A stretch of DNA of 64,000 nt. Origin: JBIOHP01 sp044449065. Its GTDB lineage: Bacteria > Bacteroidota > Ignavibacteria > UBA10030 > SZUA-254. Shown in pieces: positions 17,081 to 25,740 of this stretch. Under the pieces are notes generated by a model. That model saw only the letters and a program-made list of their open reading frames with translations. It was not told the DNA's origin and did no database searches. The stretch is taken from assembly GCA_044449065.1 (NCBI GenBank), contig JBIOHP010000019.1, positions 1 to 64,000 on the forward strand, in the 5' to 3' direction. The position numbers and the translations under genes were made by a program. Within the stretch, counting starts at the first letter, position 1. The number at the start of each line of letters is the position of its first letter.

Positions 17081-18874
17081 ATGAAATTATTATACTCATA
17101 TCTCAAACAATACTGGAAATTAGTCGCACTCGCGCTCGGCCTTGCGACTGTTAATCAGATTTTCTCGCTTCTTGATCCGTGGATTTTTCGCCACATCATC
17201 GATAGCTACGTCACACAATTTTCGAAGTATACCACGCTGGAGTTTTTTAAAGGCGTAGGTTTGCTGCTGTTTGCCGCGGTGAGCGTCGCGTTTATTTCCC
17301 GCGTGGCGAAAAATTTCCAGGATTACTATATCAACGTTATCACCCAGCGGTTAGGCGCGCAAATTTATTCGGACGGCATCCGCCATTCCCTGGAATTGCC
17401 CTACCAGGTGTTTGAAGATCAGCGCAGCGGCGAAACGCTCGGCAAGCTTCAAAAGGTCCGGCAGGACGTTGAGCGGCTTGTAATGGGGTCGATTAATATT
17501 GTCTTCATCTCGCTGATCGGCATCATCTTCGTGGTGTTTTATGCGTACAGCGTGTATTGGGTTATCGCCCCGGTCTATTTTTTAACCATACCGATTTTAG
17601 GCGTTCTCAGTTCCGTCCTCAGCAAAAAGATTAAAATCCTGCAGAAAGATATAGTCGCAAAAACGACGGCTCTTGCCGGCTCGACCACGGAATCGCTCCG
17701 CAACATCGAGCTGGTGAAAAGTCTTGGACTCTCGCAGCAGGAAATCACGCGGCTCAACAACACCACCGAAAAAATACTTGATCTCGAGCTCGCAAAGGTG
17801 AAATATATCCGCCGGCTCAGTTTTATCCAGGGGACGTCGGTGAATTTTCTCCGCACATCCATCATGTTCCTCATGCTGTACCTGATCTACTCGCACCAGA
17901 TAACGGTCGGACAGTTTTTCTCGTTGTTTATTTATTCATTCTTCATTTTCGGTCCGTTGCAAGAGCTTGGCAATGTTATAAATATTTACCGCGAAGCCGA
18001 AGTATCGTTGAAAAATTTCGACGATATCCTTCATACCCCGCGCGAACCAAAACCCAAAGCGCCCGTCACCGTCGATCACATCCGGACGCTCGCTTTTGAG
18101 AACGTTAGCTTCAAGCATCTATCGGCTTCTACCAATGCCCTCAATAATATATTCTTCAAAACGAAAACGGGAGAGACCATCGCGTTCGTCGGTCCTTCGG
18201 GTTCGGGAAAAACAACGCTCGTTAAATTATTAGTGGGATTATACCGACCCCAATCGGGAAAGATTCTCTATAACGGCAATTCCAGTCTGGAAATCGATCT
18301 CGATCAGCTCCGCGAGCGCATCGGTTTTGTCACCCAGGATACACAGTTGTTTTCGGGATCGATCCGGGAAAATTTGCTTTTTGTGAATCCCGCCGCCGCT
18401 GATGCGGAATGTTACGAAGTTCTGGAAAAAGCTGCATGTAAAAGCCTTCTTGCGCGGGCGGATAAAGGATTGGACACCGTTATCGGCGAGGGCGGAGTGA
18501 AAGTATCCGGCGGCGAGAAACAGCGCCTCTCGATAGCAAGAGCATTATTACGCAAACCCGACCTGCTCGTGTTCGATGAAGCGACTTCCTCGCTTGATTC
18601 TCTCACTGAAGAAGAAATCAGCGAGACAATACGCGATGTTTCGACCAACACGAATCTCATCACCATTCTCATTGCGCACCGGCTTTCAACGGTGCTTCAT
18701 GCCGATACAATTTATGTCCTCGAGCGGGGACAAATCATCGAATCGGGAATGCACCAGGAACTTCTTGAGCTCAAAGGACTCTATTATGCCATGTGGCGGC
18801 AGCAGATTGGCGAGCGGCAAACCGTTTCGGCGAAAGTGGCGTTAAACGGCGTTGGAGCGATGGTTAGAAATTAA
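17081..18874 (+). CDS. ABC exporter, fused permease and ATPase (MsbA/multidrug type)
   Basis: A 597-residue half-transporter that should work as a homodimer in the inner membrane. The N-terminal 310 residues hold about six membrane helices ('LVALALGLATVNQIF', 'LLLFAAVSVAFISR', 'IVFISLIGIIFVVFYAYSV' region, 'VIAPVYFLTIPILGVLS', 'TSIMFLMLYLIY', 'FFSLFIYSFFIFG'). The ATPase domain follows: Walker A 'GPSGSGKTT', Q-loop 'VTQDTQLFSGS', signature 'VSGGEKQRLSIARAL', Walker B 'LLVFDEATSSLDS' and the switch 'AHRLSTV'. All catalytic motifs are intact. The substrate is unknown; lipid or drug export is the usual guess. Its 3' end overlaps the convergent trmO pseudogene by 33 nt. Confidence 0.95.
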   Translation: MKLLYSYLKQYWKLVALALGLATVNQIFSLLDPWIFRHIIDSYVTQFSKYTTLEFFKGVGLLLFAAVSVAFISRVAKNFQDYYINVITQRLGAQIYSDGIRHSLELPYQVFEDQRSGETLGKLQKVRQDVERLVMGSINIVFISLIGIIFVVFYAYSVYWVIAPVYFLTIPILGVLSSVLSKKIKILQKDIVAKTTALAGSTTESLRNIELVKSLGLSQQEITRLNNTTEKILDLELAKVKYIRRLSFIQGTSVNFLRTSIMFLMLYLIYSHQITVGQFFSLFIYSFFIFGPLQELGNVINIYREAEVSLKNFDDILHTPREPKPKAPVTVDHIRTLAFENVSFKHLSASTNALNNIFFKTKTGETIAFVGPSGSGKTTLVKLLVGLYRPQSGKILYNGNSSLEIDLDQLRERIGFVTQDTQLFSGSIRENLLFVNPAAADAECYEVLEKAACKSLLARADKGLDTVIGEGGVKVSGGEKQRLSIARALLRKPDLLVFDEATSSLDSLTEEEISETIRDVSTNTNLITILIAHRLSTVLHADTIYVLERGQIIESGMHQELLELKGLYYAMWRQQIGERQTVSAKVALNGVGAMVRN

Positions 18875-19696
18875 CGGATTCCATTTTTTCACAAAACCAC
18901 GGTGTGCCTTCTCATCGTGGAGCGGGGTATGCTCCTTTTTCGCCTTGAGGAGAATATCCGGCGAGTACCCGCTTTCAATTCTCTCTATATATATCTCTGA
19001 ATCTTTCACCGCGTACACAACCCGCCACGACTTGAATCCAATTACATAACCTCCTCCAGTTCTCTTTTTTATTCTCCGGAATGGATGCGGCAGCGGATCG
19101 CGGGATAGCGTTTGCGCGAGGCGGTTAAGAAATTGAATGTTGTGAACAGATTCAAGATAATCAGCTTGCTTCTTCGCAAGATCACTGACGACGACTGTAA
19201 AGGGTAAAGCGGATTGATCAATCGTTTCGAGCCAGCCGGATCGGGAATCAGGAAATGCTTCGGCGTACGGTAGATATGGTTTAATATCGAGGATCGGAGT
19301 TCCGTCAAGCAAATCGGGATTTTCGACATGAACGGATAATCCATTAACCTTCAAGAGCTTGCATAACGAAAGACCGAGAGGGTTCGGTCGGTGGGGAGAG
19401 CGAGTGGAAAAAACTCCACGTTTTGTGCGTCCACTTCGGGGCGGGAGAACTTTAGGGCTCCAATCTTTGTTTTTATCGAACCAGAAAAGAATCCAGATTC
19501 GTTCAAATCCCTCAAGGTCGTGCAGAGCTTGTTCAAAATTTCTGTGAGGATGGAGCGTTATTATTCCCTCTATTATTTCTGTGCCTGCGCCGGGTTACCG
19601 GGGCGCCATATATTTATCGGTGTAAGGCGTGCGAATGAATCCAATTGGCGTCAGCGACACTTGCAGTATTTTCTGGAGTTGTTTTTTTCTTGTCAT
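18842..19696 (-). pseudogene. trmO: trmO (tRNA m6t6A37 methyltransferase) interrupted by one in-frame stop
   Basis: Read from ATG 19696 the minus strand gives one continuous TrmO/TsaA/YaeB-like frame of 284 codons: 'LTPIGFIRTPYTDKYMAPR', then TAA at 19597-19595, then 'PGAGTEIIEG', 'LEGFERIWILFWFDKN', 'TRSPHRPNPLGLSL', 'DLLDGTPILDIKPYLPY' and a C-terminal domain ending near 'IERIESGYSPDIL'. Family members have Gln in 'APRQPG' at the stop position, so CAA or CAG became TAA. Nothing else is broken. The downstream part from ATG 19354 (170 codons) lacks the SAM-binding N-terminal domain and should be inactive alone. A sequencing error, a recent mutation or stop suppression would all fit. TrmO methylates t6A at position 37 of certain threonine tRNAs and is not essential. 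Confidence 0.88.
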
Positions 19697-20053
19697 AAAA
19701 TTTAATATTTAAATATGAGCTGTTTGTTGAATCTAAAGAGAATGCATGGAAAGCGCAATTTGTTCTAATCGTTGGCGCTAAGTATAGTGCTTTTTTGTAC
19801 AGGTCGTCCAAAATGAACTTCTCCCCCTTCGGCGAGTCATGCTGAACTTGGTTCAGCATCTGTTTTCATCAATTTTTGGATCCCTAAATAAGTTCATGAC
19901 GACTCATTCCTTCTTTTTGGACGACCTGAATTACGCAACAATCCCGAGTTGTCGTGATCGTTGGTCAACGTAAGTATGTTGTCATCTGTTTGCAATTCAC
20001 TTTTATGAAATTTATATTAATCAACAACAATTACAAAATTAAAGGAATATACT
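19697..20053. other. Gene-free stretch holding a palindromic element
   Basis: The only structure recognised is the inverted-repeat element at 19801-19927. The promoter of the DUF1579 gene should lie in the AT-rich right end. Confidence 0.5.
19801..19927. repeat. Palindromic element bounded by AGGTCGTCC / GGACGACCT
   Basis: AGGTCGTCCAAAA at the left is inverted as TTTTTGGACGACCT at the right. GAACTT/AAGTTC form a second inner pair. In the middle sits ATGCTGAACTTGGTTCAGCAT, a near-perfect palindrome of a REP-like type ('tcatgctgaac...gttcagcat') that is common in bacterial genomes. One copy in this window. Confidence 0.7.
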
Positions 20054-20668
20054 ATGCAAAAATGGTTTAGAATTATTCAATCAATCATTATTATTCTGGC
20101 AATTGCCGGGACACCGAAGGCGTTTGGTCAGGATAAAGACAAACCGCAATCTCCGGAATCTCAGGAAATGATGAAGAAATGGATGGAGGCAATGAGCCCG
20201 GGGGAATTTCATAAAAAGCTCGACGCGTTTGTGGGTTCCTGGTCGCTTACCGAATCGATCTGGATGGCAGAACCGGGCGCCCCGATTGTCACGAAAGGTT
20301 CCGCAGAAATCAAGTGGACGCTGGATGGCAGATTTATCCAGCAGGAATTAGATGGAACGATGATGGGAAGCCCCATGCACGGTATCGGCTACACCGGGTA
20401 CGATAATATCAACAAACACTACGTCTCCTTCTGGATCGATAATACGAGCACGGCGATGACTACCGCCGACGGCATCTTCAATCAAGACGGGACTGTTCTC
20501 ACAACATACGGTAAAATGGATGAGCCGACCACGGGCGAGCATAACAAGAACATTAAGTACATCTGGAAAATAATCGATAAAGATAATAACGTTTTTGAAA
20601 TTCACGATTTGTCATTGCCTGAGCCAAATACAAAGATCGTGGAAGTCGCCTACACGAGGAAGAAATAA
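20054..20668 (+). CDS. Exported DUF1579-domain protein
   Basis: A 204-residue protein with a signal peptide (residues 1-25, cleavage after 'KAFGQ') and a DUF1579 domain from about residue 55: 'LDAFVGSWSLTE', 'GSAEIKWTLDGRFIQQELDG', 'GIGYTGYDNINKHYVSFWID'. This is a lipocalin-like beta-barrel fold of unknown function, here placed in the periplasm or outside. AAAGGAATATACT-ATG gives a good ribosome site. It has its own terminator 46 nt downstream, so it is probably monocistronic. Confidence 0.88.
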   Translation: MQKWFRIIQSIIIILAIAGTPKAFGQDKDKPQSPESQEMMKKWMEAMSPGEFHKKLDAFVGSWSLTESIWMAEPGAPIVTKGSAEIKWTLDGRFIQQELDGTMMGSPMHGIGYTGYDNINKHYVSFWIDNTSTAMTTADGIFNQDGTVLTTYGKMDEPTTGEHNKNIKYIWKIIDKDNNVFEIHDLSLPEPNTKIVEVAYTRKK

Positions 20669-20714
20669 ATTTTTTCAGGCAGCGATTTTCTGTTCAAGGA
20701 AGAAAATTCGTATT

Positions 20715-20746
20715 AAAAAGGTTCTCGAATTCAGAGGACCTTTTTT
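20715..20746 (+). terminator. Intrinsic terminator of the DUF1579 gene
   Basis: AAAAAGGTTCTC pairs with GAGGACCTTTTTT (one G-T pair) around a short loop and runs into T6. Confidence 0.8.
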
Positions 20747-20892
20747 ATTTCAATAAAGGGGATTTTGCGTGTCCATCGTTGATTTTCCCCGAACTTTACG
20801 CTATCTTTGATATGTTCTGAAACGAATAAATGGCGTCGTTTCGGAAAAATCCCTGCTCTCCATCACCGTCGTCATCATTAGCAGGAGCATAA

Positions 20893-23508
20893 ATGTTGCA
20901 GAAAATATTTTTCAAACGTCTATCGTATGTATTTCTCTTCATAGGAATATGCATGGCTCGAACATCCATCCCCGCCCGCCCGCAAAAAAATAATCCCGCG
21001 GCTGACCGGAGGGCGATGGTAAAATTCAAAAATACAAGATTCACCATTCTTACCCCGCGCCTCATCCGGATGGAATGGAGCGCCGATGGTATTTTTGAAG
21101 ATCATGCATCCCTCGTTTTTATCAACAGGAAATTACCCGTTCCTAAATTTTCGGTCTCTGTTGAAAAGAACTGGCAAATCATAAAAACCGATTCGCTTGC
21201 CATCAGGTATCAGGATACGGGAGAAAAATTTTCCGCCGATAATCTTTCCATCCAGTTCCGCTTAAACAAATCCGATATGACATGGAAACCCGGGATGCGC
21301 GATACGGCAAACCTGAAAGGCACGATCCGAACATTGGACGGCGTGGAGGGACCCACTCCGCTCGATTCCGGTCTGCTCTCAAGATCGGGTTGGACGCTTA
21401 TCGATGACAGCGCAAGCGCTTTATTCGATTCCAGCAACTGGCAATGGGTGATGCCGCGTCCTGCGGGCAACCGGCAGGATTGGTATTTCTTCGGATACGG
21501 GCATGATTATAAAAATCAGTTGTACGATTTCACGCAAGTCGCGGGGAAAATTCCCCTGCCGCCGCGATTCGCCTTCGGTCTCTGGTGGTCGCGATACTGG
21601 GCGTACACCGATCAGGAATTCAAAGAGCTTGTCGGTGAGTTTGAAAACCACGGCGTCCCGCTCGATGTGCTGGTGATCGACATGGACTGGCACCAGACAT
21701 TCAATTTGCGGTGGCGGGGCGGTCCGAAAGATCAAGCAGGGCAGCGGCTTGGCTGGACGGGCTATACATGGGACTCGACATATTTTCCCGATCCCGCTGG
21801 ATTTTTAAAATGGTGCGGCGAGAAAGGATTGCGCACGCCTCTCAATCTTCATCCCGCATCCGGGATTCAACCGCACGAGGAACATTATCCCGAGATGGCA
21901 AGAGCGATGGGAATCGATCCCGCAACGAAGAAGTATGTTCCGTTCGATATCGTCGATAAAAAATTCGCACAGAATTACCTAAACCTTATCATCAGGCCGC
22001 TGGAGCGGCAGGGAGTTGATTTCTGGTGGTTGGACTGGCAGCAATGGGGAACGACAAAAATCCCCGGTGTAACGCCTACGTGGTGGCTCAATTATGTTTT
22101 TTTCACAGATATGGAACGGCAGGGAAAAGCGCGTCCGCTTCTGTTCCACCGCTGGGGCGGGTTGGGCAACCACCGCTACCAGATTGGATTTTCAGGAGAC
22201 GCATCGTCGGTGTGGAGCACGCTCGCGTTTGAGCCCTACTTCACCGCCACGGCGTCGAATGTTTGCTATGGGTACTGGAGCCATGATATCGGGGGACATA
22301 TTCCGGGAGACGTATCGCCGGAGCTCTATACGCGCTGGGTGCAGTTTGGAATTTTTTCTCCCATCATCAGAACGCACACGACAAAAAACGCGCTGGCGGA
22401 ACGGCGCATCTGGGCATACCCTCCTCAATATTATAAGGCAATGCGGGACGCCATTCTTTTGCGGTATGCCATGATCCCGTATGTTTATACCGCCGCGCGC
22501 AAAGCGTACGATACCGGCGTATCCATCTGCAAGCCGATGTATTATGATTATCCCGAAACTCCGAAGGCATACGACTTTAAAGACCAATATATGTTCGGCG
22601 ATGATATGCTTGTTGCTCCGATTGCCTCGCCTGTATCCGACGACAGCATGTTCTCGTCGAAAAAAATATGGCTGCCCGAAGGCGAGTGGATCGAATGGTT
22701 CACCGGCGCAAGGTTGAAAGGTCCCGCCGTGCTGACTCGCAGTTTCGAACTGGAAGAAATCCCCGTCTACGTGAAAGCCGGATCGATCATCCCGATGCAG
22801 CCGCCGATGAAACATACTGACGAAAAACCGCTCAACCCGTTGATCCTGACGGTCTTCCCGGGAGATTCAGGTTCCACTGAATGTTATGACGATGCAGGCA
22901 ACTCAAACACTTACCAGGATGAATTTGCGAACACAACGATAAAGCAGACCCGCACACAAGACGGCGGCATGACGATTTCGATATTTCCCGTCAAAGGGAG
23001 TTACCGTGGGATGCTCCAGAAACGGAGTTATGAAATCCGTTTGATGGGGTACCTCCCACCTGATAAAATTGTTATTAATAGAGGAAAACCATTGCCATAT
23101 TCCCGCGAAATCGGCAAGAATTCGTGGACATATTCAGGCGAATCACCTATGACGGTTATTTCGACCCAAAAAATTTCGGTTCATGAAAAGGTCGAGGTTG
23201 CTGTGTCATGGAGCGCACCGGATTTACGCCATAGTGAATTAACGGATGGTTTTGCCGGTAATGTTGCGCGGCTGCGGACGGTGCAGAAAACACTTAATTA
23301 TCAATGGCCCCGCGAGTGGGCGCCTGATACGCTCATAGACGCGATTCAAACCGGCAACAGGATCACTTTGCATCCCGAAACTGCAGTGCAGGAATTGAAA
23401 AAATTTAACGCGGCATTGGAAGCGCTGCCCAAAATAATTAAGAACTTGAATATCGACAGCACCGCGATGAAACGGTCATTGCTTCATTTAAGCGATATTA
23501 AAAAATAA
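20893..23508 (+). CDS. Secreted glycoside hydrolase family 31 (alpha-glucosidase/xylosidase type)
   Basis: An 871-residue exported enzyme. After a signal peptide (about residues 1-28) come a GH31 N-terminal beta domain, the (beta/alpha)8 barrel from about residue 225 ('PPRFAFGLWWSRYWAYTDQE', 'VLVIDMDWHQTF'), the nucleophile region 'DFWWLDWQQWG' (D381) and the acid/base region 'IGFSGDASSVW' (D436), then 'SHDIGGHIPG', a C-terminal beta domain and a DUF5110-like part. It should release alpha-linked sugars from oligosaccharides outside the cytoplasm. Exact specificity cannot be read. A C-terminal extension of about 100 residues after 'VISTQKISV' is not a domain I recognise. AGGAG precedes the ATG. 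No other sugar-use gene is nearby. Confidence 0.92.
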   Translation: MLQKIFFKRLSYVFLFIGICMARTSIPARPQKNNPAADRRAMVKFKNTRFTILTPRLIRMEWSADGIFEDHASLVFINRKLPVPKFSVSVEKNWQIIKTDSLAIRYQDTGEKFSADNLSIQFRLNKSDMTWKPGMRDTANLKGTIRTLDGVEGPTPLDSGLLSRSGWTLIDDSASALFDSSNWQWVMPRPAGNRQDWYFFGYGHDYKNQLYDFTQVAGKIPLPPRFAFGLWWSRYWAYTDQEFKELVGEFENHGVPLDVLVIDMDWHQTFNLRWRGGPKDQAGQRLGWTGYTWDSTYFPDPAGFLKWCGEKGLRTPLNLHPASGIQPHEEHYPEMARAMGIDPATKKYVPFDIVDKKFAQNYLNLIIRPLERQGVDFWWLDWQQWGTTKIPGVTPTWWLNYVFFTDMERQGKARPLLFHRWGGLGNHRYQIGFSGDASSVWSTLAFEPYFTATASNVCYGYWSHDIGGHIPGDVSPELYTRWVQFGIFSPIIRTHTTKNALAERRIWAYPPQYYKAMRDAILLRYAMIPYVYTAARKAYDTGVSICKPMYYDYPETPKAYDFKDQYMFGDDMLVAPIASPVSDDSMFSSKKIWLPEGEWIEWFTGARLKGPAVLTRSFELEEIPVYVKAGSIIPMQPPMKHTDEKPLNPLILTVFPGDSGSTECYDDAGNSNTYQDEFANTTIKQTRTQDGGMTISIFPVKGSYRGMLQKRSYEIRLMGYLPPDKIVINRGKPLPYSREIGKNSWTYSGESPMTVISTQKISVHEKVEVAVSWSAPDLRHSELTDGFAGNVARLRTVQKTLNYQWPREWAPDTLIDAIQTGNRITLHPETAVQELKKFNAALEALPKIIKNLNIDSTAMKRSLLHLSDIKK

Positions 23509-23512
23509 CTTG

Positions 23513-23833
23513 TTGAACGAGATTTACAGACTGTGTGATACGTCATTGCGATCCCGACCGCAGTCGGGAGTAGCAATCTCCTTACATTGATGTATATTGC
23601 GATACTCCAAATTTCTCTTGAACGATGAGTAGAGGTTTTACTCAATTTATTCTCGTCATTTAAAATTATAAATAGGTACGAATAATATGAACAAGATAAA
23701 GAAGCAGCGTGAAAATTCGGATTTGTCGTTTAAACTAGATTCAAAGTCCCACTATTTACATTGATATGAGGAGATCGCGACGCGGTGAAACTGCTCGCGA
23801 TGAAGTATCACACAGTCTGTAAATCTCGTTCAA
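23513..23833. mobile_element. 321-bp MITE-like element with 29-bp perfect terminal inverted repeats
   Basis: The left end 23513-23541 starts TTGAACGAGATTTACAGACT and ends GTGTGATAC; the right end 23805-23833 is its exact reverse complement. Inside each end lies a REP-like unit (23542-23584 and 23768-23806, opposed), so similarity of the two arms extends to about 85 bp, including 'CTCCTTACATTGATGTA' against 'CTCCTCATATCAATGTA'. The centre (about 150 bp) is AT-rich with only a 25-codon open frame (23687-23764). No transposase and no clear target duplication were seen. It starts 4 bp after the GH31 stop codon and ends 38 bp before the decarboxylase start. Confidence 0.8.
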
Positions 23834-23871
23834 AAATTCAGGATAGAAAGAGTTAACAAAAACATAACACT

Positions 23872-25314
23872 ATGATAGAAAAAATAAAAAAATTGGAGGC
23901 AATTGCGCGCCTGCTGGAACCACGGAAAAACGAGCGCGCCGATTTGCAGAAATATGTTCTCGATTACACCGAAAACTTCCTCGATCACATTTATGAAATG
24001 CCAACATATATCCCGAGTGAAAGCCAGGCAATCGGGCTGAATGATTTTCCGATATCGGAAAACCCGCGCCCGATGGAAACGCTTATGAACCTGATACGGG
24101 ACAACATCGACGGCATCGCATTGAACCCGGCGTCGGGCGGACATCTCGGATATATTCCCGGCGGCGGTATCTACCCTTCTGCGCTGGGCGATTACCTCGC
24201 GGCAGTCACCAACCGTTTTGCCGGTATATTTTTCGCATCACCGGGCGCCGTGCGTATGGAAAATCTTCTCATCGATTGGATGGCGAAGATTGTCGGGTAT
24301 CCTGCGGGTGCGGGCGGTAATCTCACGTCGGGCGGAAGCATCGCAAACCTGAGCGGAATCGTTGCAGCACGCGACGCGCATAACCTGAAAGCGAAAGATT
24401 TTGAACGATCAGTAATTTATCTCACCGAACAAGCGCACCATTCGGTCGATAAAGCGATAAGGATTGCTGGGTTGAAAGAGTGCGTGCTTCGATATGTGCC
24501 CATGGATGCTAATTACAGGATGAACGTTGAAACGCTCGAAAAAACGGTCATCGCAGATAAAAAGTCGGGATTGAACCCGTTCCTTCTTATTTGCGCAGCG
24601 GGCACAACCGATACGGGAGCGGTCGATCCACTTCCCGCCCTTGCCGATATTTGCAAGCGTCATAATCTCTGGTATCATATCGATGGGGCGTACGGGGCAT
24701 TCTTCGTTCTTTGCGACGAAGGGAAAAAAATATTAAACGGTATTGAGCATTCCGATTCTCTTGTCATGGATCCGCATAAAGGATTATTTCTTCCGTACGG
24801 CACCGGCGCGGTGTTGATACGTGACAGGAAAAAACTGTTCGATTCATATTGGTACCAGGCAAATTATCTTCAGGACGCGGTCGGGGTCTCTGACGACCTT
24901 TCGCCAGCCGATCTTTCGCCCGAACTGACGAAGCATTTCCGCGGCATGCGGATGTGGCTTCCGTTGCAGCTTTTCGGCGTGGCTCCTTTCCGCGCGGCGC
25001 TTGAAGAAAAATTGCTCCTCGCGCAGTATTTTTACGAAAAGATTCAGGAGATTGACGGTTTTGAAGTCGGACCCTTTCCCGATCTTTCCGTCGCCACGTA
25101 CCGCTACATCCCGAAGAAAGGCGATCCGAATGTTTTCAACGAAAAATTGATTAAGGAAGTCCACAAAGACGGCAGGGTATTTCTCTCCTCGACAAATCTC
25201 AACGGAAAATTTACGCTGCGGATTGCGGTGCTCTGTTTCCGCACACATCTTGATACTATCGACCTGGCGTTGGAGATGTTGCGCGAGAAGGTGAAGAAGT
25301 TAGAGCGGGGATGA
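23872..25314 (+). CDS. Group II pyridoxal-dependent decarboxylase (aromatic amino acid decarboxylase type)
   Basis: A 480-residue PLP enzyme of the aromatic-L-amino-acid/tyrosine decarboxylase group: 'NPASGGHLGYIPGGG' and 'GAGGNLTSGGSIANL' near the cofactor phosphate site, 'HIDGAYGAFF' (the Asp that contacts the pyridine nitrogen) and the Schiff-base lysine in 'MDPHKGLFLPYG' (K303). The reaction removes the carboxyl group of an amino acid to give an amine; which one is not clear, and aromatic amino acids are the family default. Length is normal. The promoter region has been replaced or bordered by the 321-bp element just upstream, which may affect its expression. Confidence 0.93.
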   Translation: MIEKIKKLEAIARLLEPRKNERADLQKYVLDYTENFLDHIYEMPTYIPSESQAIGLNDFPISENPRPMETLMNLIRDNIDGIALNPASGGHLGYIPGGGIYPSALGDYLAAVTNRFAGIFFASPGAVRMENLLIDWMAKIVGYPAGAGGNLTSGGSIANLSGIVAARDAHNLKAKDFERSVIYLTEQAHHSVDKAIRIAGLKECVLRYVPMDANYRMNVETLEKTVIADKKSGLNPFLLICAAGTTDTGAVDPLPALADICKRHNLWYHIDGAYGAFFVLCDEGKKILNGIEHSDSLVMDPHKGLFLPYGTGAVLIRDRKKLFDSYWYQANYLQDAVGVSDDLSPADLSPELTKHFRGMRMWLPLQLFGVAPFRAALEEKLLLAQYFYEKIQEIDGFEVGPFPDLSVATYRYIPKKGDPNVFNEKLIKEVHKDGRVFLSSTNLNGKFTLRIAVLCFRTHLDTIDLALEMLREKVKKLERG

Positions 25315-25336
25315 GGGGACCGAGGTAATACAAATG

Positions 25337-25738
25337 TAAGGGTTTTCGATTGAAAGTCCCTAGAGCAGGTTTTGTTTTACTCCATCACACACCGTCCTTT
25401 GCATTTTAGCCCACCCCCGATAAATAATAATCGACGCTGAAATATTTACGAGCCCCTCCCTTAGAATCCGTCCTACCGGACGGGAGGGAGGGGCGACAAG
25501 CTGCACAGATTAGAAAATAAAAGCTGAAACATGGACGATTCCAGTTGAAGAGCCGTGCGATGCAGTCGGCATCGGATAACTAACGCCTCGCAAAGCCTAT
25601 AAATGTTTTGTCTTATCGGGTTAAAAACGAACATAGAGATGCCGAAGGCATCCAACGTTTCTAGAAACCATCGCCAATAGTCGAGCACGACGCCGAAGGT
25701 GTCGAACCTCTTAAAGTTGTAGGGGGAACGAATCAAAG
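25337..25738. repeat. Tandem hairpin repeat, unit A
   Basis: First of two diverged copies. Landmarks in order: 'TTTCGATTGAAAGTCC', 'GCCCACCCCCGATAAATAAT', a CCCCTCCC/GGGAGGGG hairpin, 'AAATAAAAGCTGAAAC', hairpin GATGCAGTCGGCATC (25559-25573), 'CCTATAAATGTTTT', hairpin GATGCCGAAGGCATC (25638-25652) and hairpin GACGCCGAAGGTGTC (25689-25703). No protein gene is evident. Confidence 0.75.
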
Positions 25739-25740
25739 GT

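Noticed and set aside
18842..19354. A separate short gene of 170 codons instead of a trmO fragment
   Set aside because: The frame continues upstream across a single TAA with strong TrmO features on both sides, so it is the 3' part of an interrupted gene.
19595..19597. Recoding of TAA as Gln in this organism
   Set aside because: Many intact genes in the window (for example lon, the restriction nuclease and GH31) end in TAA at the expected place.
23687..23764. 25-codon frame starting MNKIKKQREN inside the 321-bp element
   Set aside because: Too short, no clear ribosome site, and located in an AT-rich spacer of a palindromic element; no sign that it is a conserved peptide.
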